Shown: piece by piece, positions 35,965 through 44,810 of the stretch
Position numbering within the stretch: position 1 is the first letter of the stretch
How the letters are laid out: every line of letters begins with the position of its first letter
Source of the DNA: VXYL01 sp965243175
GTDB taxonomy: Bacteria; Pseudomonadota; Gammaproteobacteria; Pseudomonadales; Azotimanducaceae
Direction: 5' to 3'
Length of the DNA: 64,000 nt
Assembly (NCBI GenBank): GCA_965243175.1
Contig: OZ251532.1
Coordinates: 4,154,001 to 4,218,000, forward strand
Notes under the pieces: model-generated
What the model was told of the DNA's origin: nothing
The model's database searches: none
What the model saw: only the letters and a program-made list of their open reading frames with translations
Position numbers and translations under genes: made by a program

Positions 35965-37256
35965 TCTTCCTCCCGCAGCGCTTCGACCGGCTTCAGGCGG
36001 CGCACGCGAAGTCCGGGAATCAGCATCGCCAGCAGCGTGCCGGCGAGCATGGCGAGCGGCGCCTGCACGAAGGCGTCGACGGCCAGCGCCGGGTACATGT
36101 GCGTCGGCATCATCATCTTCTCCGTCATGCCCTCCATCCGCTCGCCGCCGAGCGCGACGATGTCGATGCCGACGTTGCTGAGCGGCACCACCACCGCGGT
36201 ACACAGCGCGATGCCGAGGACGGCGCCGAGCGCCCAGACGCACACCGCTTCCACCGCCAACATGCCGGCGATGGCGTTGGGCCGCATGCCGATGGCGAGC
36301 AGCATGCCGAACTCCCGGGTGCGCTCGAAGACCGTCATCATGAAGGCGCCCACCAGCGACAGGGCGACGAGGATCATCAGCAGCCAGTAGATCATCAGCG
36401 CCGAGATGCGATCCAGGGTGATGGACTGTTCGAGTTCCGGCATCAGCGTCGTCCATTCCACCAGCGCGCCGCCGTCGGGCAGAGCGGCGGCAATCGCCGG
36501 CGTGAACTCGGCGATGCGATTGGCGTCGGCGGTCTCGACCGCCACGCGATGCACGGCGTCGCCGAGTTGGAACGCGCCTTGCAGGGCCGGCAGACGCACC
36601 TGCATCAGACTGCGATCGAGCTCCACGACGCCGGTATCGAAGATGCCGTCCACGACCGCCACGAGCGCTGCCACCCCGCCTTCGTCCGCGGTGCCCAGCG
36701 CCACGATCTCGTCGCCCAGCGAGACGCCCAGGTTGGTGGCCAGCGACGCGCCGACGAAGGCGCTGTCGGCGCGCGGCAGGTACTCGCCTTCGACGAGTTT
36801 CGCCGGCAGCGAGAACAGCGCCGCCTCGCGCTTCGCGTCCACGCCCATCACCAGCGCGCCGTAGCTGCGTTCGCCCACGGAGACCAGCGCGAACGCCTCG
36901 GCGCGGGGCGCGGCGCCGACCACGCCGGGCACGGCTTCGACGCGGCGCGCGAGTTCGGTGCCGTGGTCGAGGGCGTGGGCGAGCTTGGGATCGTCGAAGT
37001 AGCGCGGGTGCTGCAACTGCGCATGGCCGTGCATCAGCCCGGTCGCGGTCTCTATCCAGCCGCCGTAGGTGCCGGATTGCAGCGCCATGAAGACGGAGAC
37101 CAGAAAGATCGCGAAGGCGATGCCGCCGATGGACATCCAAGTGCGCAGCCGACGCCGCCACAGATTGCGCCAGGCGATGCGCGCGAACAGGCCGCGCGGC
37201 GCTGCTGGCGCATCGGAGGCGGCGCGCTGCGGCAGCGGCAGCGCTTCGTCGGTCAC
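35961..37256 (-). CDS. FtsX/MacB-type ABC permease (first of three)
   Basis: A protein of 431 residues from GTG 37256; GTG overlaps the stop of the lipoprotein gene by 4 nt (GTGA). It has the same layout: IAWRNLWRRRLRTWMSIGG, first helix, periplasmic domain, three C-terminal helices with TVFERTREFGMLLAIGMRP, and an RLKPVEALREEE end. Between the last helices it has an extra Met-rich periplasmic stretch (GGERMEGMTEKMMMPTHMYP), which the second permease echoes (MTGQFMMPERLHP). That stretch may contact the lipoprotein or barrel partner. Inner membrane. Confidence 0.88.
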   Translation of the reverse strand: MTDEALPLPQRAASDAPAAPRGLFARIAWRNLWRRRLRTWMSIGGIAFAIFLVSVFMALQSGTYGGWIETATGLMHGHAQLQHPRYFDDPKLAHALDHGTELARRVEAVPGVVGAAPRAEAFALVSVGERSYGALVMGVDAKREAALFSLPAKLVEGEYLPRADSAFVGASLATNLGVSLGDEIVALGTADEGGVAALVAVVDGIFDTGVVELDRSLMQVRLPALQGAFQLGDAVHRVAVETADANRIAEFTPAIAAALPDGGALVEWTTLMPELEQSITLDRISALMIYWLLMILVALSLVGAFMMTVFERTREFGMLLAIGMRPNAIAGMLAVEAVCVWALGAVLGIALCTAVVVPLSNVGIDIVALGGERMEGMTEKMMMPTHMYPALAVDAFVQAPLAMLAGTLLAMLIPGLRVRRLKPVEALREEE

Positions 37257-38035
37257 CGTTCTCCCCGCAGCGCGAAGGACGTGAACATGGCGTCTTCGAC
37301 TCGAGCGTCGAAATCGGCGCTCAGGTAGCGCAGTTCCGTCCAGCTGTCCTCGCGCTCGAGTTCCCCCATGCGCATCACCACGGGGATGGTGCGCCCGCCG
37401 AGTTCGCCCACTTCCACGGTGCGCATCGCCTTGAGCGGTTCCATGCCTTGGTCGTAGTAGGTCTGGCTGAGCAGCACGTAGTCGTCGCGCAGCACCATCA
37501 CTTCCTTGCCCCAGACCACCGGCGCGTCGTCGTGGGGGGTGAGTTCCAAGGTGTAGACGGTGTGCCCGTCGCGCTGCTCGGTGGCGGAGATGGCGAAGTC
37601 GTAGTGGCGCAGGTAGTGGTCGGTGCGCGAGAGGTCGTTGTAGGAGAAGTCCGAGCTCGCCCAGCTTTGCGAGCGGACGCTGGCCGGCAGGCGGATCTCG
37701 CGCTTCAGATTCGGCGCGTAGGTCCACATGCGCTCGCCCCGCTTCAAGGTCGCCACGCCCGCGTCCTTGGGCGGCGCGGTGAAGCGGATCAGCGCGTCCT
37801 CGCGGCCCCGCGTCCACGCTTCGAGTTCGAGGCTGCGCTCCCAGTCCGGGCGGTGGATGGTCATCGCCAGCCGCGTATGGGAGGTGACGCCACGGGTGAG
37901 GTCGAGGGCGCCTTCGATGAGCTCTCTCGCGGTGACCTCGCCCGGCGGCGCCGCGTCCTCCCCTGCGCAAGCCAATGCCGCCAGTGCGCAGGCCGCGAAG
38001 CCGATGCCTTTCATCGTTCGATCCACCGCGTTCAT
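37253..38035 (-). CDS. LolA-like outer-membrane lipoprotein-sorting protein
   Basis: A protein of 260 residues from ATG 38035 (an ATG at 38014 is also possible). The N-terminus GIGFAACALAALACAGE is a lipoprotein signal with lipobox ALAC. The rest fits the LolA/LolB-like fold of the outer membrane lipoprotein-sorting family (PF17131 type): TLKRGERMWTYAPNLKREIRLPASVRSQSW, DFSYNDLSRTDHYLRHYD and LRYLSADFDARVEDAMF. Such proteins carry a lipid in a hydrophobic cup and typically stand next to FtsX-type permeases, as here. First gene of the leftward operon; transcription begins in the 371-bp spacer shared with the carbamoyltransferase operon. Confidence 0.85.
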   Translation of the reverse strand: MNAVDRTMKGIGFAACALAALACAGEDAAPPGEVTARELIEGALDLTRGVTSHTRLAMTIHRPDWERSLELEAWTRGREDALIRFTAPPKDAGVATLKRGERMWTYAPNLKREIRLPASVRSQSWASSDFSYNDLSRTDHYLRHYDFAISATEQRDGHTVYTLELTPHDDAPVVWGKEVMVLRDDYVLLSQTYYDQGMEPLKAMRTVEVGELGGRTIPVVMRMGELEREDSWTELRYLSADFDARVEDAMFTSFALRGER

Positions 38036-38406
38036 CCGCCCTTGCCAGACCGTGTCGCCTTGCCCGACCGTGCCGCCAAGCGTAACGCAAAGCCGCACCG
38101 CTTCGCATTGCGCGTGCAAGACGAATCTCGACCGGCGTCTGCTCCCGCATTCTGCGAGCGCGGGCGTCCCCGCCCGCACTCTGGTTCACCGCGTTCGCCT
38201 GTGCGGGCGAGACGCCCGCGCTCCCGGGGCCGCCGCGGCTGGACGCGGTAGCGCTTGACGGCGAAATCGTGGTGGCTCCCAGCACTTGTGCCACCGAATG
38301 TCGCACACCCGCGGACACGCTTTCTTTGGTGGCCGGTTCGTCGCCGTGCTAGGCTTGCTTGATTCGCCGCGGGATGGCGGCGGCCCGTGGCATCGAAGGA
38401 GAGAAC
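38036..38406. other. divergent intergenic region between the two envelope operons
   Basis: This 371-bp spacer separates the leftward permease operon from the rightward carbamoyltransferase operon and must drive both. It contains the long hairpin at 38156-38223. I find only weak promoter-like matches and no gene. The last part before the DUF5989 start has a clear AAGGAGAG ribosome site. Confidence 0.55.
38156..38223. repeat. large REP-like inverted repeat
   Basis: Arms at 38156-38179 and 38201-38223 (core GAGCGCGGGCGTC ... CGCCCGCAC) pair over about 23 bases with a single mismatch/bulge around a 21-nt loop. GC-rich dyads of this wording are a frequent type of intergenic element in GC-rich genomes. 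No T-run follows, so it is not a standard terminator. Confidence 0.7.
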
Positions 38407-38556
38407 GTGGGTTTCGTCAAGGAGTTCTGGCTCTTTCTGAAAGTCCGCAAGAAGTTCTGGCTGCTGCCGATCCTGCTCGTGGCGGCGTTGTTCGGCGGCA
38501 TGCTCGTGGTGACCGAGGGCAGCGCGGCGGCGCCGTTCATCTACACGCTCTTCTAG
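38407..38556 (+). CDS. DUF5989 small membrane protein
   Basis: A protein of 49 residues from GTG 38407, with AAGGAGAG just upstream. The sequence VGFVKEFWLFLKVRKKFW, then one membrane helix (LLPILLVAALFGGMLVV) and the end SAAAPFIYTLF, match the DUF5989 family, whose genes regularly precede NodU/CmcH-type carbamoyltransferases and SGNH-hydrolase genes. It lies 15 bp before the carbamoyltransferase. A role as membrane anchor or partner for that enzyme is inferred from this conserved neighbourhood. Confidence 0.85.
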   Translation: MGFVKEFWLFLKVRKKFWLLPILLVAALFGGMLVVTEGSAAAPFIYTLF

Positions 38557-38571
38557 GCGCCGCTCGCCGCC

Positions 38572-40410
38572 ATGCTGGTTCTGGGGCTGTCCGCCTACTA
38601 CCACGACAGCGCGGCGGCTCTGTTGCGCGATGGCGCCGTCGTGGCGGCCGCCCAGGAGGAACGCTTCACCCGCGTCAAGCACGATGCGCGGTTTCCGGCG
38701 CAGGCCGTGGACTTCTGCTTGCAGGATGCGGGCGTCGCCCTCGACGACGTGGACGCCATCGTCTTCTACGAAAAGCCCTTTCTGAAGTTCGAGCGCCTGC
38801 TCGAGACCTACCTCGCCACGGCGCCGCGCGGCTTCCGCTCCTTCCGCGCCGCCATGCCCATCTGGATCAAGCAGAAACTGTTCCAGAAGCGTACGCTGCG
38901 CAAGGAACTGGAGGGCCTCGGCGGGCACGACGTGGAAGCGCGGTTGCTGTTCGCCGAACACCACCAGAGCCACGCCGCGAGCGCGTTTTTCCCGTCGCCC
39001 TTCGAGCGCGCCGTGGTGGTGACGATGGACGGCGTGGGCGAATGGGCCACCACCAGCGTCTGCATCGGCAACGGCAACGCCCTCGAAACGCAGAGGGAAA
39101 TCCACTTCCCGCACTCCCTCGGCCTGCTCTATTCGGCGTTCACCTACTACACCGGCTTCAAGGTGAACTCCGGCGAGTACAAGGTGATGGGGCTGGCGCC
39201 CTACGGCGAACCGAAATACGCCACCCGCATCCGCGACCATCTGATCGACATCAAGCCGGACGGCAGCTTCCACGTCGCCCAGGAGTATTTCGACTACGCC
39301 ACCGGCCTCGCCATGACCAACAGTCGCTTCGACGACCTCTTCGGCGGACCGCCCAGAGAGCCCGAAGGCCCCCTGACCCAGCGCGAAATGGACCTCGCCG
39401 CATCGGTGCAGGTGGTCACCGAAGAGGCGGTCTCGCGCTTGACGGCGAACGCGGCCAAGGAGAGCGGCGAGCGCAACCTCTGCTTGGCCGGCGGCGTGGC
39501 GTTGAACTGCGTCGCCAACGGCAAGCTGTTGCGCTCCGGCCCGTTCGAGAACATCTGGGTGCAACCAGCGGCAGGCGATGCCGGGGGCGCGCTGGGCGCC
39601 GCCTACGCCGCTTGGCATCAGCACTTCGGCAAGCCGCGCCAGGCCGTGGCGGGATGCATGGACGCGATGCGGGGCAGCTTCCTGGGCCCGCGCTTCAACG
39701 ACGATGCCATCGAGGAGCGCTTGCAGGCCGTCGGCGCCGTTGTCGAACGGCTCGACGGCGAAGCGGCGGCCATCGCCCTTGCGGCTGGTTCGCTCGCCGC
39801 GGGCGAAGCGGTGGGCTGGTTCCAAGGTCGCATGGAGTTCGGGCCGCGCGCGCTCGGGGCGCGTTCCATCCTTGCCGACCCGCGCGGCCAAGCGGTGCAG
39901 AAGACGTTGAATCTGAAGATCAAGTACCGCGAGAGCTTCAGGCCGTTCGCGCCCGCGGTGCTGAGCGAAGACGCGGCGCAGTGGTTCGATCTCGACGCCG
40001 CCAGCCCGTACATGCTGCTGGTGGCGGATGTCGCTGCCGGCAAGCGCGTCGCGGAAGAGGGCGCCTATGCTTGCCCGACCGGCCTCGACAAGCTCGACGT
40101 GCCGCGGTCGACGATTCCGGCGGTGACCCACGTGGACCATTCCGCCCGCGTGCAGACCGTTCACCGCGAAACCAATCCGCGCTTCCACGCGCTGCTCACG
40201 GCGTTCAAGGCGCGCACCGGCTGCCCGGTGCTGGTCAACACAAGCTTCAACGTGCGCGGCGAACCCATCGTCTGCACGCCGGAGGACGCCTTCCGCTGCT
40301 TGATGGGCACGGAACTCGATCTGCTCGTGGCTGGCAACATCGCAGTGCGCAAGGCGGCCCAGGACCCGGCGCTGCGCGAGGACTACAAGAACCGGTTCCG
40401 GCCCGACTGA
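38572..40410 (+). CDS. NodU/CmcH-family carbamoyltransferase
   Basis: A full-length protein of 612 residues from ATG 38572. The N-terminal Kae1-like domain has GLSAYYHDSAAAL, EERFTRVKHDARFP, HHQSHAASAFFPSPF, GEYKVMGLAPYG and LAGGVALNCVANG; the C-terminal YrdC-like domain has GRMEFGPRALGARSILADPR and VNTSFNVRGEPIV. Such enzymes transfer a carbamoyl group from carbamoyl phosphate, via carbamoyl-AMP, to a hydroxyl on a sugar (NodU), antibiotic or other acceptor. Here the neighbours are a DUF5989 peptide and SGNH-domain proteins, which points to an envelope glycan or lipid acceptor. Cytoplasmic. Confidence 0.93.
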   Translation: MLVLGLSAYYHDSAAALLRDGAVVAAAQEERFTRVKHDARFPAQAVDFCLQDAGVALDDVDAIVFYEKPFLKFERLLETYLATAPRGFRSFRAAMPIWIKQKLFQKRTLRKELEGLGGHDVEARLLFAEHHQSHAASAFFPSPFERAVVVTMDGVGEWATTSVCIGNGNALETQREIHFPHSLGLLYSAFTYYTGFKVNSGEYKVMGLAPYGEPKYATRIRDHLIDIKPDGSFHVAQEYFDYATGLAMTNSRFDDLFGGPPREPEGPLTQREMDLAASVQVVTEEAVSRLTANAAKESGERNLCLAGGVALNCVANGKLLRSGPFENIWVQPAAGDAGGALGAAYAAWHQHFGKPRQAVAGCMDAMRGSFLGPRFNDDAIEERLQAVGAVVERLDGEAAAIALAAGSLAAGEAVGWFQGRMEFGPRALGARSILADPRGQAVQKTLNLKIKYRESFRPFAPAVLSEDAAQWFDLDAASPYMLLVADVAAGKRVAEEGAYACPTGLDKLDVPRSTIPAVTHVDHSARVQTVHRETNPRFHALLTAFKARTGCPVLVNTSFNVRGEPIVCTPEDAFRCLMGTELDLLVAGNIAVRKAAQDPALREDYKNRFRPD

Positions 40411-40432
40411 GAAGCGAACGCCGCTTCGCCGC

Positions 40433-42274
40433 ATGTCCACGCTGAAGACAGCCCTCGTTTGCGGTGCGGCGCTTGTCGTAGCTCTCGTCGCGGTTGAAGT
40501 CGCGGTGCGCGTCTACTACCCGGTTGCCGATGGCGAACCGCAAGACGCCGTGCCGATGGACGCCCAAGCCGCGCCCCGCGCTCGGGCCGGGCCAAGCGAG
40601 CGCCGGCATCCGTACACGGCGTTCACGCCCGTGGCGTCCCGCGACGAGCGCAACAGCCACCCGCCGCATCCGGGGGGCAGCGGAACCTTCGTCGTCGGCG
40701 TCTTCGGTGGCGGCATGGCGGGGGAGATCACGCCGGCATTGAAACAGGCGCTGGCGGCGAAAATCTCGGACCAGGGCGCGGACATCGAACCCGTGGTGTT
40801 GGCGTTGGCCCAGAACGGGGGCCGGCAGCCGCAGCAGCTGATGACAGTGATCAATCGTCTGGTGCATGGTGCGCGCTTGCACATGGTCGTCAATCTGGAC
40901 GGTCTGCACGAGATGACCTGGCGGAACGACACGACTTTGGCCCACTTCCCTCGCTCGCATGCGACGACTGCTTCCGAACTGCAGTTGATGGCCGAAATCG
41001 CCGTGCTGCGGGAACGGCGGCAGGGGCTTCTGGCGAGCCGCCACGGCGCGTTGGGCGCGAGCGCGGCGTTCGGGCTGTTCATGGATCGCCGACTCGACGA
41101 ACTGCAAAGCGACCTTCGGCGACGCGAGGCCAGGCTGGCTTCCGTGTCGGCCAGCTACTCGTTGGAGCGCGACGGGCCGCGCCGCGCATGGAGCAAGCGC
41201 CGGCAACTTGCCGAGGCGGCAAGGCAGTGGTACCGCAGCTCGATGCTGCTGGCGGGAATCGCCAAGGCGGCCGGCGCGGACTACTACCACTTTCTGCAAC
41301 CCGATCCGTCGGAAGCCAACAACGCGGAGCATCGTCGTGGCGCGGTGGACGGGGAGCTGAACTACCCGGCCATGCGCCCGATGCTGGCTGAACTCGGCCT
41401 CGAACTGACGCGCCAAGGCGTCGCGTTCTTCGACCTCGGCGGGGCGTTCGCGGTGGACGATGGCACACTCTACGAAGACGAATGTTGCCGTTTGACGCAG
41501 CATGGCCGCGAGCTTCTCGCCGCCAGCGTCCTTCGCGGCATCGCGCCTTCCGTGGACGCGCTGGTTCAGGCCGAGGGTGGTTCGCAAGGCGGAATCGGAA
41601 TCGCCCCCGTGGCAGCCGACGAGCTTCTTGTTTCCGCGCACTACGACGTGTACCGGCGCGGCTCGAATCGCCTCGTCTACAAACGCGCCGACTGTGCCGA
41701 AGAGGACATGCAAGCGCCCTTCTTCCTGCACGTCATGGCGTTGCGCGGCGACGATTTGGATGCCAGCGCCACGAGCGTTGGTTTCGAGAACTTCGATTTC
41801 GACTTCTTCGGCAGCGGCGGCGTGCGCCTTGGCGGACGCTGCATCGTCGAACAGCGACTGCCGGACTATCCCATCGAGTATCTGCGCACCGGACAGTACG
41901 ACGCGGCGACCCATGAACGGCGCTGGCTGACTTGGGCGCAACTCCATACGGTGGTTGCGCCGTTCAAGGTGTTTCGCGGTCGCTTCCCTCGCGGCCTCGT
42001 CTACCGGAAGCGCGACTGCACCGCGGAGGACGTGCATCGGCCCTTCTTTCTGCATGTGCTGGCGGTGCCGGACGCCGACCACGCGGCCTTGGCGACGATG
42101 CCCGACGGCTACGTCAACATGGACTTCGAAGTGGCCTTTGCCGATGCGGTGCGGAGCGACGGATCGTGTGACATCAGACGCATGTTGCCTTTCGATTTCG
42201 TGCGCTTGAGGACGGGCCAGTTCGATCCGGCCACCTTCGATCACCACTGGCGACGCGAAATCGAGCGCGGCTGA
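40433..42274 (+). CDS. membrane-anchored pseudo-SGNH protein with two C-terminal modules
   Basis: A protein of 613 residues from ATG 40433. Residues 7-27 form a membrane anchor. Residues about 85-370 align with the SGNH domain of the protein at 43116-44780, but the catalytic positions are lost: the Ser of FGGS is Gly94, the Asn of GHND is His159, and the His of DTCCH is Arg353 (Asp349 is kept). It should therefore be inactive as an esterase. Residues about 403-497 and 509-613 are two copies of a module with the pattern LVYxRxxC...ED..PFFLH...N.DF...C...LRTGQ. The chain probably faces the periplasm. Possible roles are binding a partner or a glycan. Confidence 0.75.
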   Translation: MSTLKTALVCGAALVVALVAVEVAVRVYYPVADGEPQDAVPMDAQAAPRARAGPSERRHPYTAFTPVASRDERNSHPPHPGGSGTFVVGVFGGGMAGEITPALKQALAAKISDQGADIEPVVLALAQNGGRQPQQLMTVINRLVHGARLHMVVNLDGLHEMTWRNDTTLAHFPRSHATTASELQLMAEIAVLRERRQGLLASRHGALGASAAFGLFMDRRLDELQSDLRRREARLASVSASYSLERDGPRRAWSKRRQLAEAARQWYRSSMLLAGIAKAAGADYYHFLQPDPSEANNAEHRRGAVDGELNYPAMRPMLAELGLELTRQGVAFFDLGGAFAVDDGTLYEDECCRLTQHGRELLAASVLRGIAPSVDALVQAEGGSQGGIGIAPVAADELLVSAHYDVYRRGSNRLVYKRADCAEEDMQAPFFLHVMALRGDDLDASATSVGFENFDFDFFGSGGVRLGGRCIVEQRLPDYPIEYLRTGQYDAATHERRWLTWAQLHTVVAPFKVFRGRFPRGLVYRKRDCTAEDVHRPFFLHVLAVPDADHAALATMPDGYVNMDFEVAFADAVRSDGSCDIRRMLPFDFVRLRTGQFDPATFDHHWRREIERG

Positions 42275-42331
42275 CGTGTTGGTTCCAGCGAAAGACGCGG
42301 CGTGGTCCGCAACGAGAGCGGTCGTTCGGCC

Positions 42332-43123
42332 ATGACGTCGGTTGCGAAGGCGGCGATTGTCGTTTCGGCGCTCGTTCTGGTGTCCGTTGGCGCATGGTAC
42401 GTCTTTCGGCCACTCGAACCGTGGCGATCAGCGTTGGATGCCGAGCCCGTTCCTTCCGAGAGGCTCGTCCTCGACGGCTACGACTACGACGTGTATCTGC
42501 TGGGGCAGCGCCAGTTGGTCTACCAGCGCGAGGGCTGCGTGGAAGCACCGGCGACCTTCTTCCTCCACGCCGTGCCGCTTCGCCAGGGCGATCTTCCGTC
42601 CCCTTGGTCCGAACATGGGTTCGAGAATCTGGACTTCGACTTCCAGGAGAGGGAAGGTGTGCGCGTGGGTGATTTCTGCGTCGTGGAACAGGAACTGCCG
42701 GACTACCCGGTGATGCGGCTGCGAACCGGCCAGTACGGCTCGACATCGACGTCGATGGAGCACTACTGGGCTGCGATCGTGGACATCGGAGAGGCGGCGC
42801 CGACCACGCCGTTCAAGGTGTTTCGCAGCGGCGCTCGCGGGCTCGTCTACAAGAGACCCGACTGCACGTTGGAAGACCTGCGGCATCCGTTCCATCTGCG
42901 CGCCTTGCCGGAACGTGTGCCTGGGAGCTCCGAGGTCCCGCCGACTGGGCCCGACGGCTACGCGAATCTGGATTTCACGCAGACGCTCGACGACGTTCAG
43001 GGAGAAGACGGCGTTTGCGTCTTCGAGCGCGAAGTGCCGTTCGCGTTCCGACAGCTGCGCACGGGCCAATACGACGCCGACTCCCTGCGCCGCTATTGGC
43101 AGCGAGACATCCGCCGTGGCTGA
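42332..43123 (+). CDS. membrane-anchored protein of two LVY-C/RTGQ modules
   Basis: A protein of 263 residues from ATG 42332 (a GTG at 42302 would add ten). Residues 6-26 are a membrane anchor. The remainder is just two modules: about 50-145 (DVYLLGQRQLVYQREGC ... GFENLDFDF ... LRTGQY) and 158-263 (FKVFRSGARGLVYKRPDC ... GYANLDF ... LRTGQY). They correspond in order to the two modules of the preceding gene, so an A-B pair was duplicated as a unit. Two cysteines per module could form a disulfide in the periplasm. No enzyme domain is present. Its stop overlaps the next start by 8 nt. Confidence 0.7.
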   Translation: MTSVAKAAIVVSALVLVSVGAWYVFRPLEPWRSALDAEPVPSERLVLDGYDYDVYLLGQRQLVYQREGCVEAPATFFLHAVPLRQGDLPSPWSEHGFENLDFDFQEREGVRVGDFCVVEQELPDYPVMRLRTGQYGSTSTSMEHYWAAIVDIGEAAPTTPFKVFRSGARGLVYKRPDCTLEDLRHPFHLRALPERVPGSSEVPPTGPDGYANLDFTQTLDDVQGEDGVCVFEREVPFAFRQLRTGQYDADSLRRYWQRDIRRG

Positions 43124-44780
43124 GACCCGCGCCGACACCGCCCCAAGCGTGCGCCGAAAAGCGCTCTTCGTCGGCTTGACGGCGGTGCTGATGGCGCTCG
43201 CGCTCGAAGGGCTCGCGCATCTGTTCCACTTCGCGGTCTACGGCGAGTTCTACGCACGGGGGCAGCTTTGGTCGGAATCGGAAGCGCGGGACGATTTCAC
43301 CACCGATGGCGTGACTCATCCGTATTTCGGCTTCACCACGCCTTGGGTCCACCATCCCTTGAACAACATGCCACCGCTGCTCGCCCACGATTCGACCTTG
43401 GTGGTGGGCGTCTTCGGCGGTTCGGTGGCGCAGCAGGTGCGGCACGTGTTCCGGGAACGCCTTGCCGCGTTCCTGGCGGAGGAAGGCGTCCCGCTGGCAC
43501 CAGTCGTGGTCGAACTCGCCCAGGGCGGAATGAAGCAGCCGCAGCAGGTCCACGCGCTCGCCTACATGCTGGCCGCCGGCGCCGAGTTCGACTTGATCGT
43601 CAACCTCGATGGCCACAACGACTTGGCCGCCCCGCACTACAACGCGCAGCGCGGTCTCTTTCCGACCTTCCCGCACCTGTGGGACAAGCGCGTCGGCACC
43701 GCTGCGGACGACAAGCTGCTGTTGGGCCGCGCCCTCCTGCTGGAACGCGATCGGGATCGACTCAAGGAGATCGGCGACACCGCGCTGGGCTTGAGCGCGA
43801 TCGTCGGCCTGGTGCTGCGGCGCAGTTTCGAGAGCCTAGACGAGCGCATCCTAGGGTTGAACCAGCAACTGATGGTGCAGGTGCAGAAGTACGACGTGGA
43901 AACCCACGGCCCGCGCTGGGCCTGGTACGGACGCGGCGAAGGCGAGCACGAAGACGCGGTGCGCGAACTCGCCGTGCAAGTGTGGTTCCGAAGCTCTCTC
44001 GTGATGGCGAACCTGGCCGCGACCGCCGGCGCCGACTACGTCCACTTCCTGCAACCAAGCCAGTACATCGCCGGCTCGAAACCGCTCACCGCCGAGGAGT
44101 TGGCCACCGCCTACGAACCGGGTTGGAGCGAAGGAAACTACGCCGAATCCTATCCCCTCGTTGCGAAACGCGGCGCCGAGTTGCGCCAAGCCGGCGTAGC
44201 CTTCGTCGACCTGACCCAAACGTTCGCGGAAGTTGCCGAGACGATCTACATAGACACCTGCTGCCACGTCAATCCACGCGGCGCGCGGATGCTCGCGACA
44301 CGCATGGTGGACGCGATCAAACCAGCCGTCCGCCGCCGAGCGAAGGCCCAGCCCGAAGCGCGAAAGTCGGCCCTCGCTGCGGCGAGACGACCCGTTCAAC
44401 CGGACGTCCTCGTCGCCGAAAACTACTACGACGTCCACTTGCGCGACGGCAAATGGCTGGTCTACCGACGCGAAGCGTGCCTCCCAGAAGACACCGAAGC
44501 ACCCTTCTTCGTCCACGTCACACCGAGCAACCCCGACACGCTGCCGCCAGAACGCAAGCCCTACGGGTCGGACAACTTGGACTTCACATTCGCCCACGGC
44601 GGCGCCTTCACCGCCGACGGCGCCTGTTTCGCCCAAGTCTGGCTACCGGCCTACCATTTCACCCACATCCGCACCGGCCAAGTGAGCGCAGTGGGCCGGA
44701 TCTGGGAAGCGGAGTTCGATGTGCCGCGATTGCCCGGAACGCGCGGATCCTTCGACGACGGAGGCGAATTCGTCGATTGA
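43116..44780 (+). CDS. membrane-anchored SGNH hydrolase-like protein with one module
   Basis: A protein of 554 residues from GTG 43116, overlapping the previous gene by GTGGCTGA. Residues 14-40 contain a membrane anchor. The SGNH domain keeps its catalytic set: Ser103 in VFGGSVAQQ, Gly137 in LAQGGMKQPQQ, Asn168 in LDGHNDL and Asp380/His384 in IYIDTCCHVNPRG. It may be an esterase or O-acyltransferase acting on a glycan in the periplasm. Residues about 435-532 form one LVYxRxxC/RTGQ module (HLRDGKWLVYRREAC, SDNLDFTF, IRTGQ). Modules of this wording also occur, as I recall, at the end of some membrane glycosyltransferases, which supports a glycan context. Confidence 0.78.
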   Translation: MAETRADTAPSVRRKALFVGLTAVLMALALEGLAHLFHFAVYGEFYARGQLWSESEARDDFTTDGVTHPYFGFTTPWVHHPLNNMPPLLAHDSTLVVGVFGGSVAQQVRHVFRERLAAFLAEEGVPLAPVVVELAQGGMKQPQQVHALAYMLAAGAEFDLIVNLDGHNDLAAPHYNAQRGLFPTFPHLWDKRVGTAADDKLLLGRALLLERDRDRLKEIGDTALGLSAIVGLVLRRSFESLDERILGLNQQLMVQVQKYDVETHGPRWAWYGRGEGEHEDAVRELAVQVWFRSSLVMANLAATAGADYVHFLQPSQYIAGSKPLTAEELATAYEPGWSEGNYAESYPLVAKRGAELRQAGVAFVDLTQTFAEVAETIYIDTCCHVNPRGARMLATRMVDAIKPAVRRRAKAQPEARKSALAAARRPVQPDVLVAENYYDVHLRDGKWLVYRREACLPEDTEAPFFVHVTPSNPDTLPPERKPYGSDNLDFTFAHGGAFTADGACFAQVWLPAYHFTHIRTGQVSAVGRIWEAEFDVPRLPGTRGSFDDGGEFVD

Positions 44781-44810
44781 GGCACTTGAGGTCTCGGTCG
44801 GGACTTCGGT

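Noticed and set aside
34675..37161. A single 828-residue permease fusion
   Set aside because: The frame covers the second permease but its N-terminal part is out of frame with the first. The first permease has its own intact frame and an ATGA junction.
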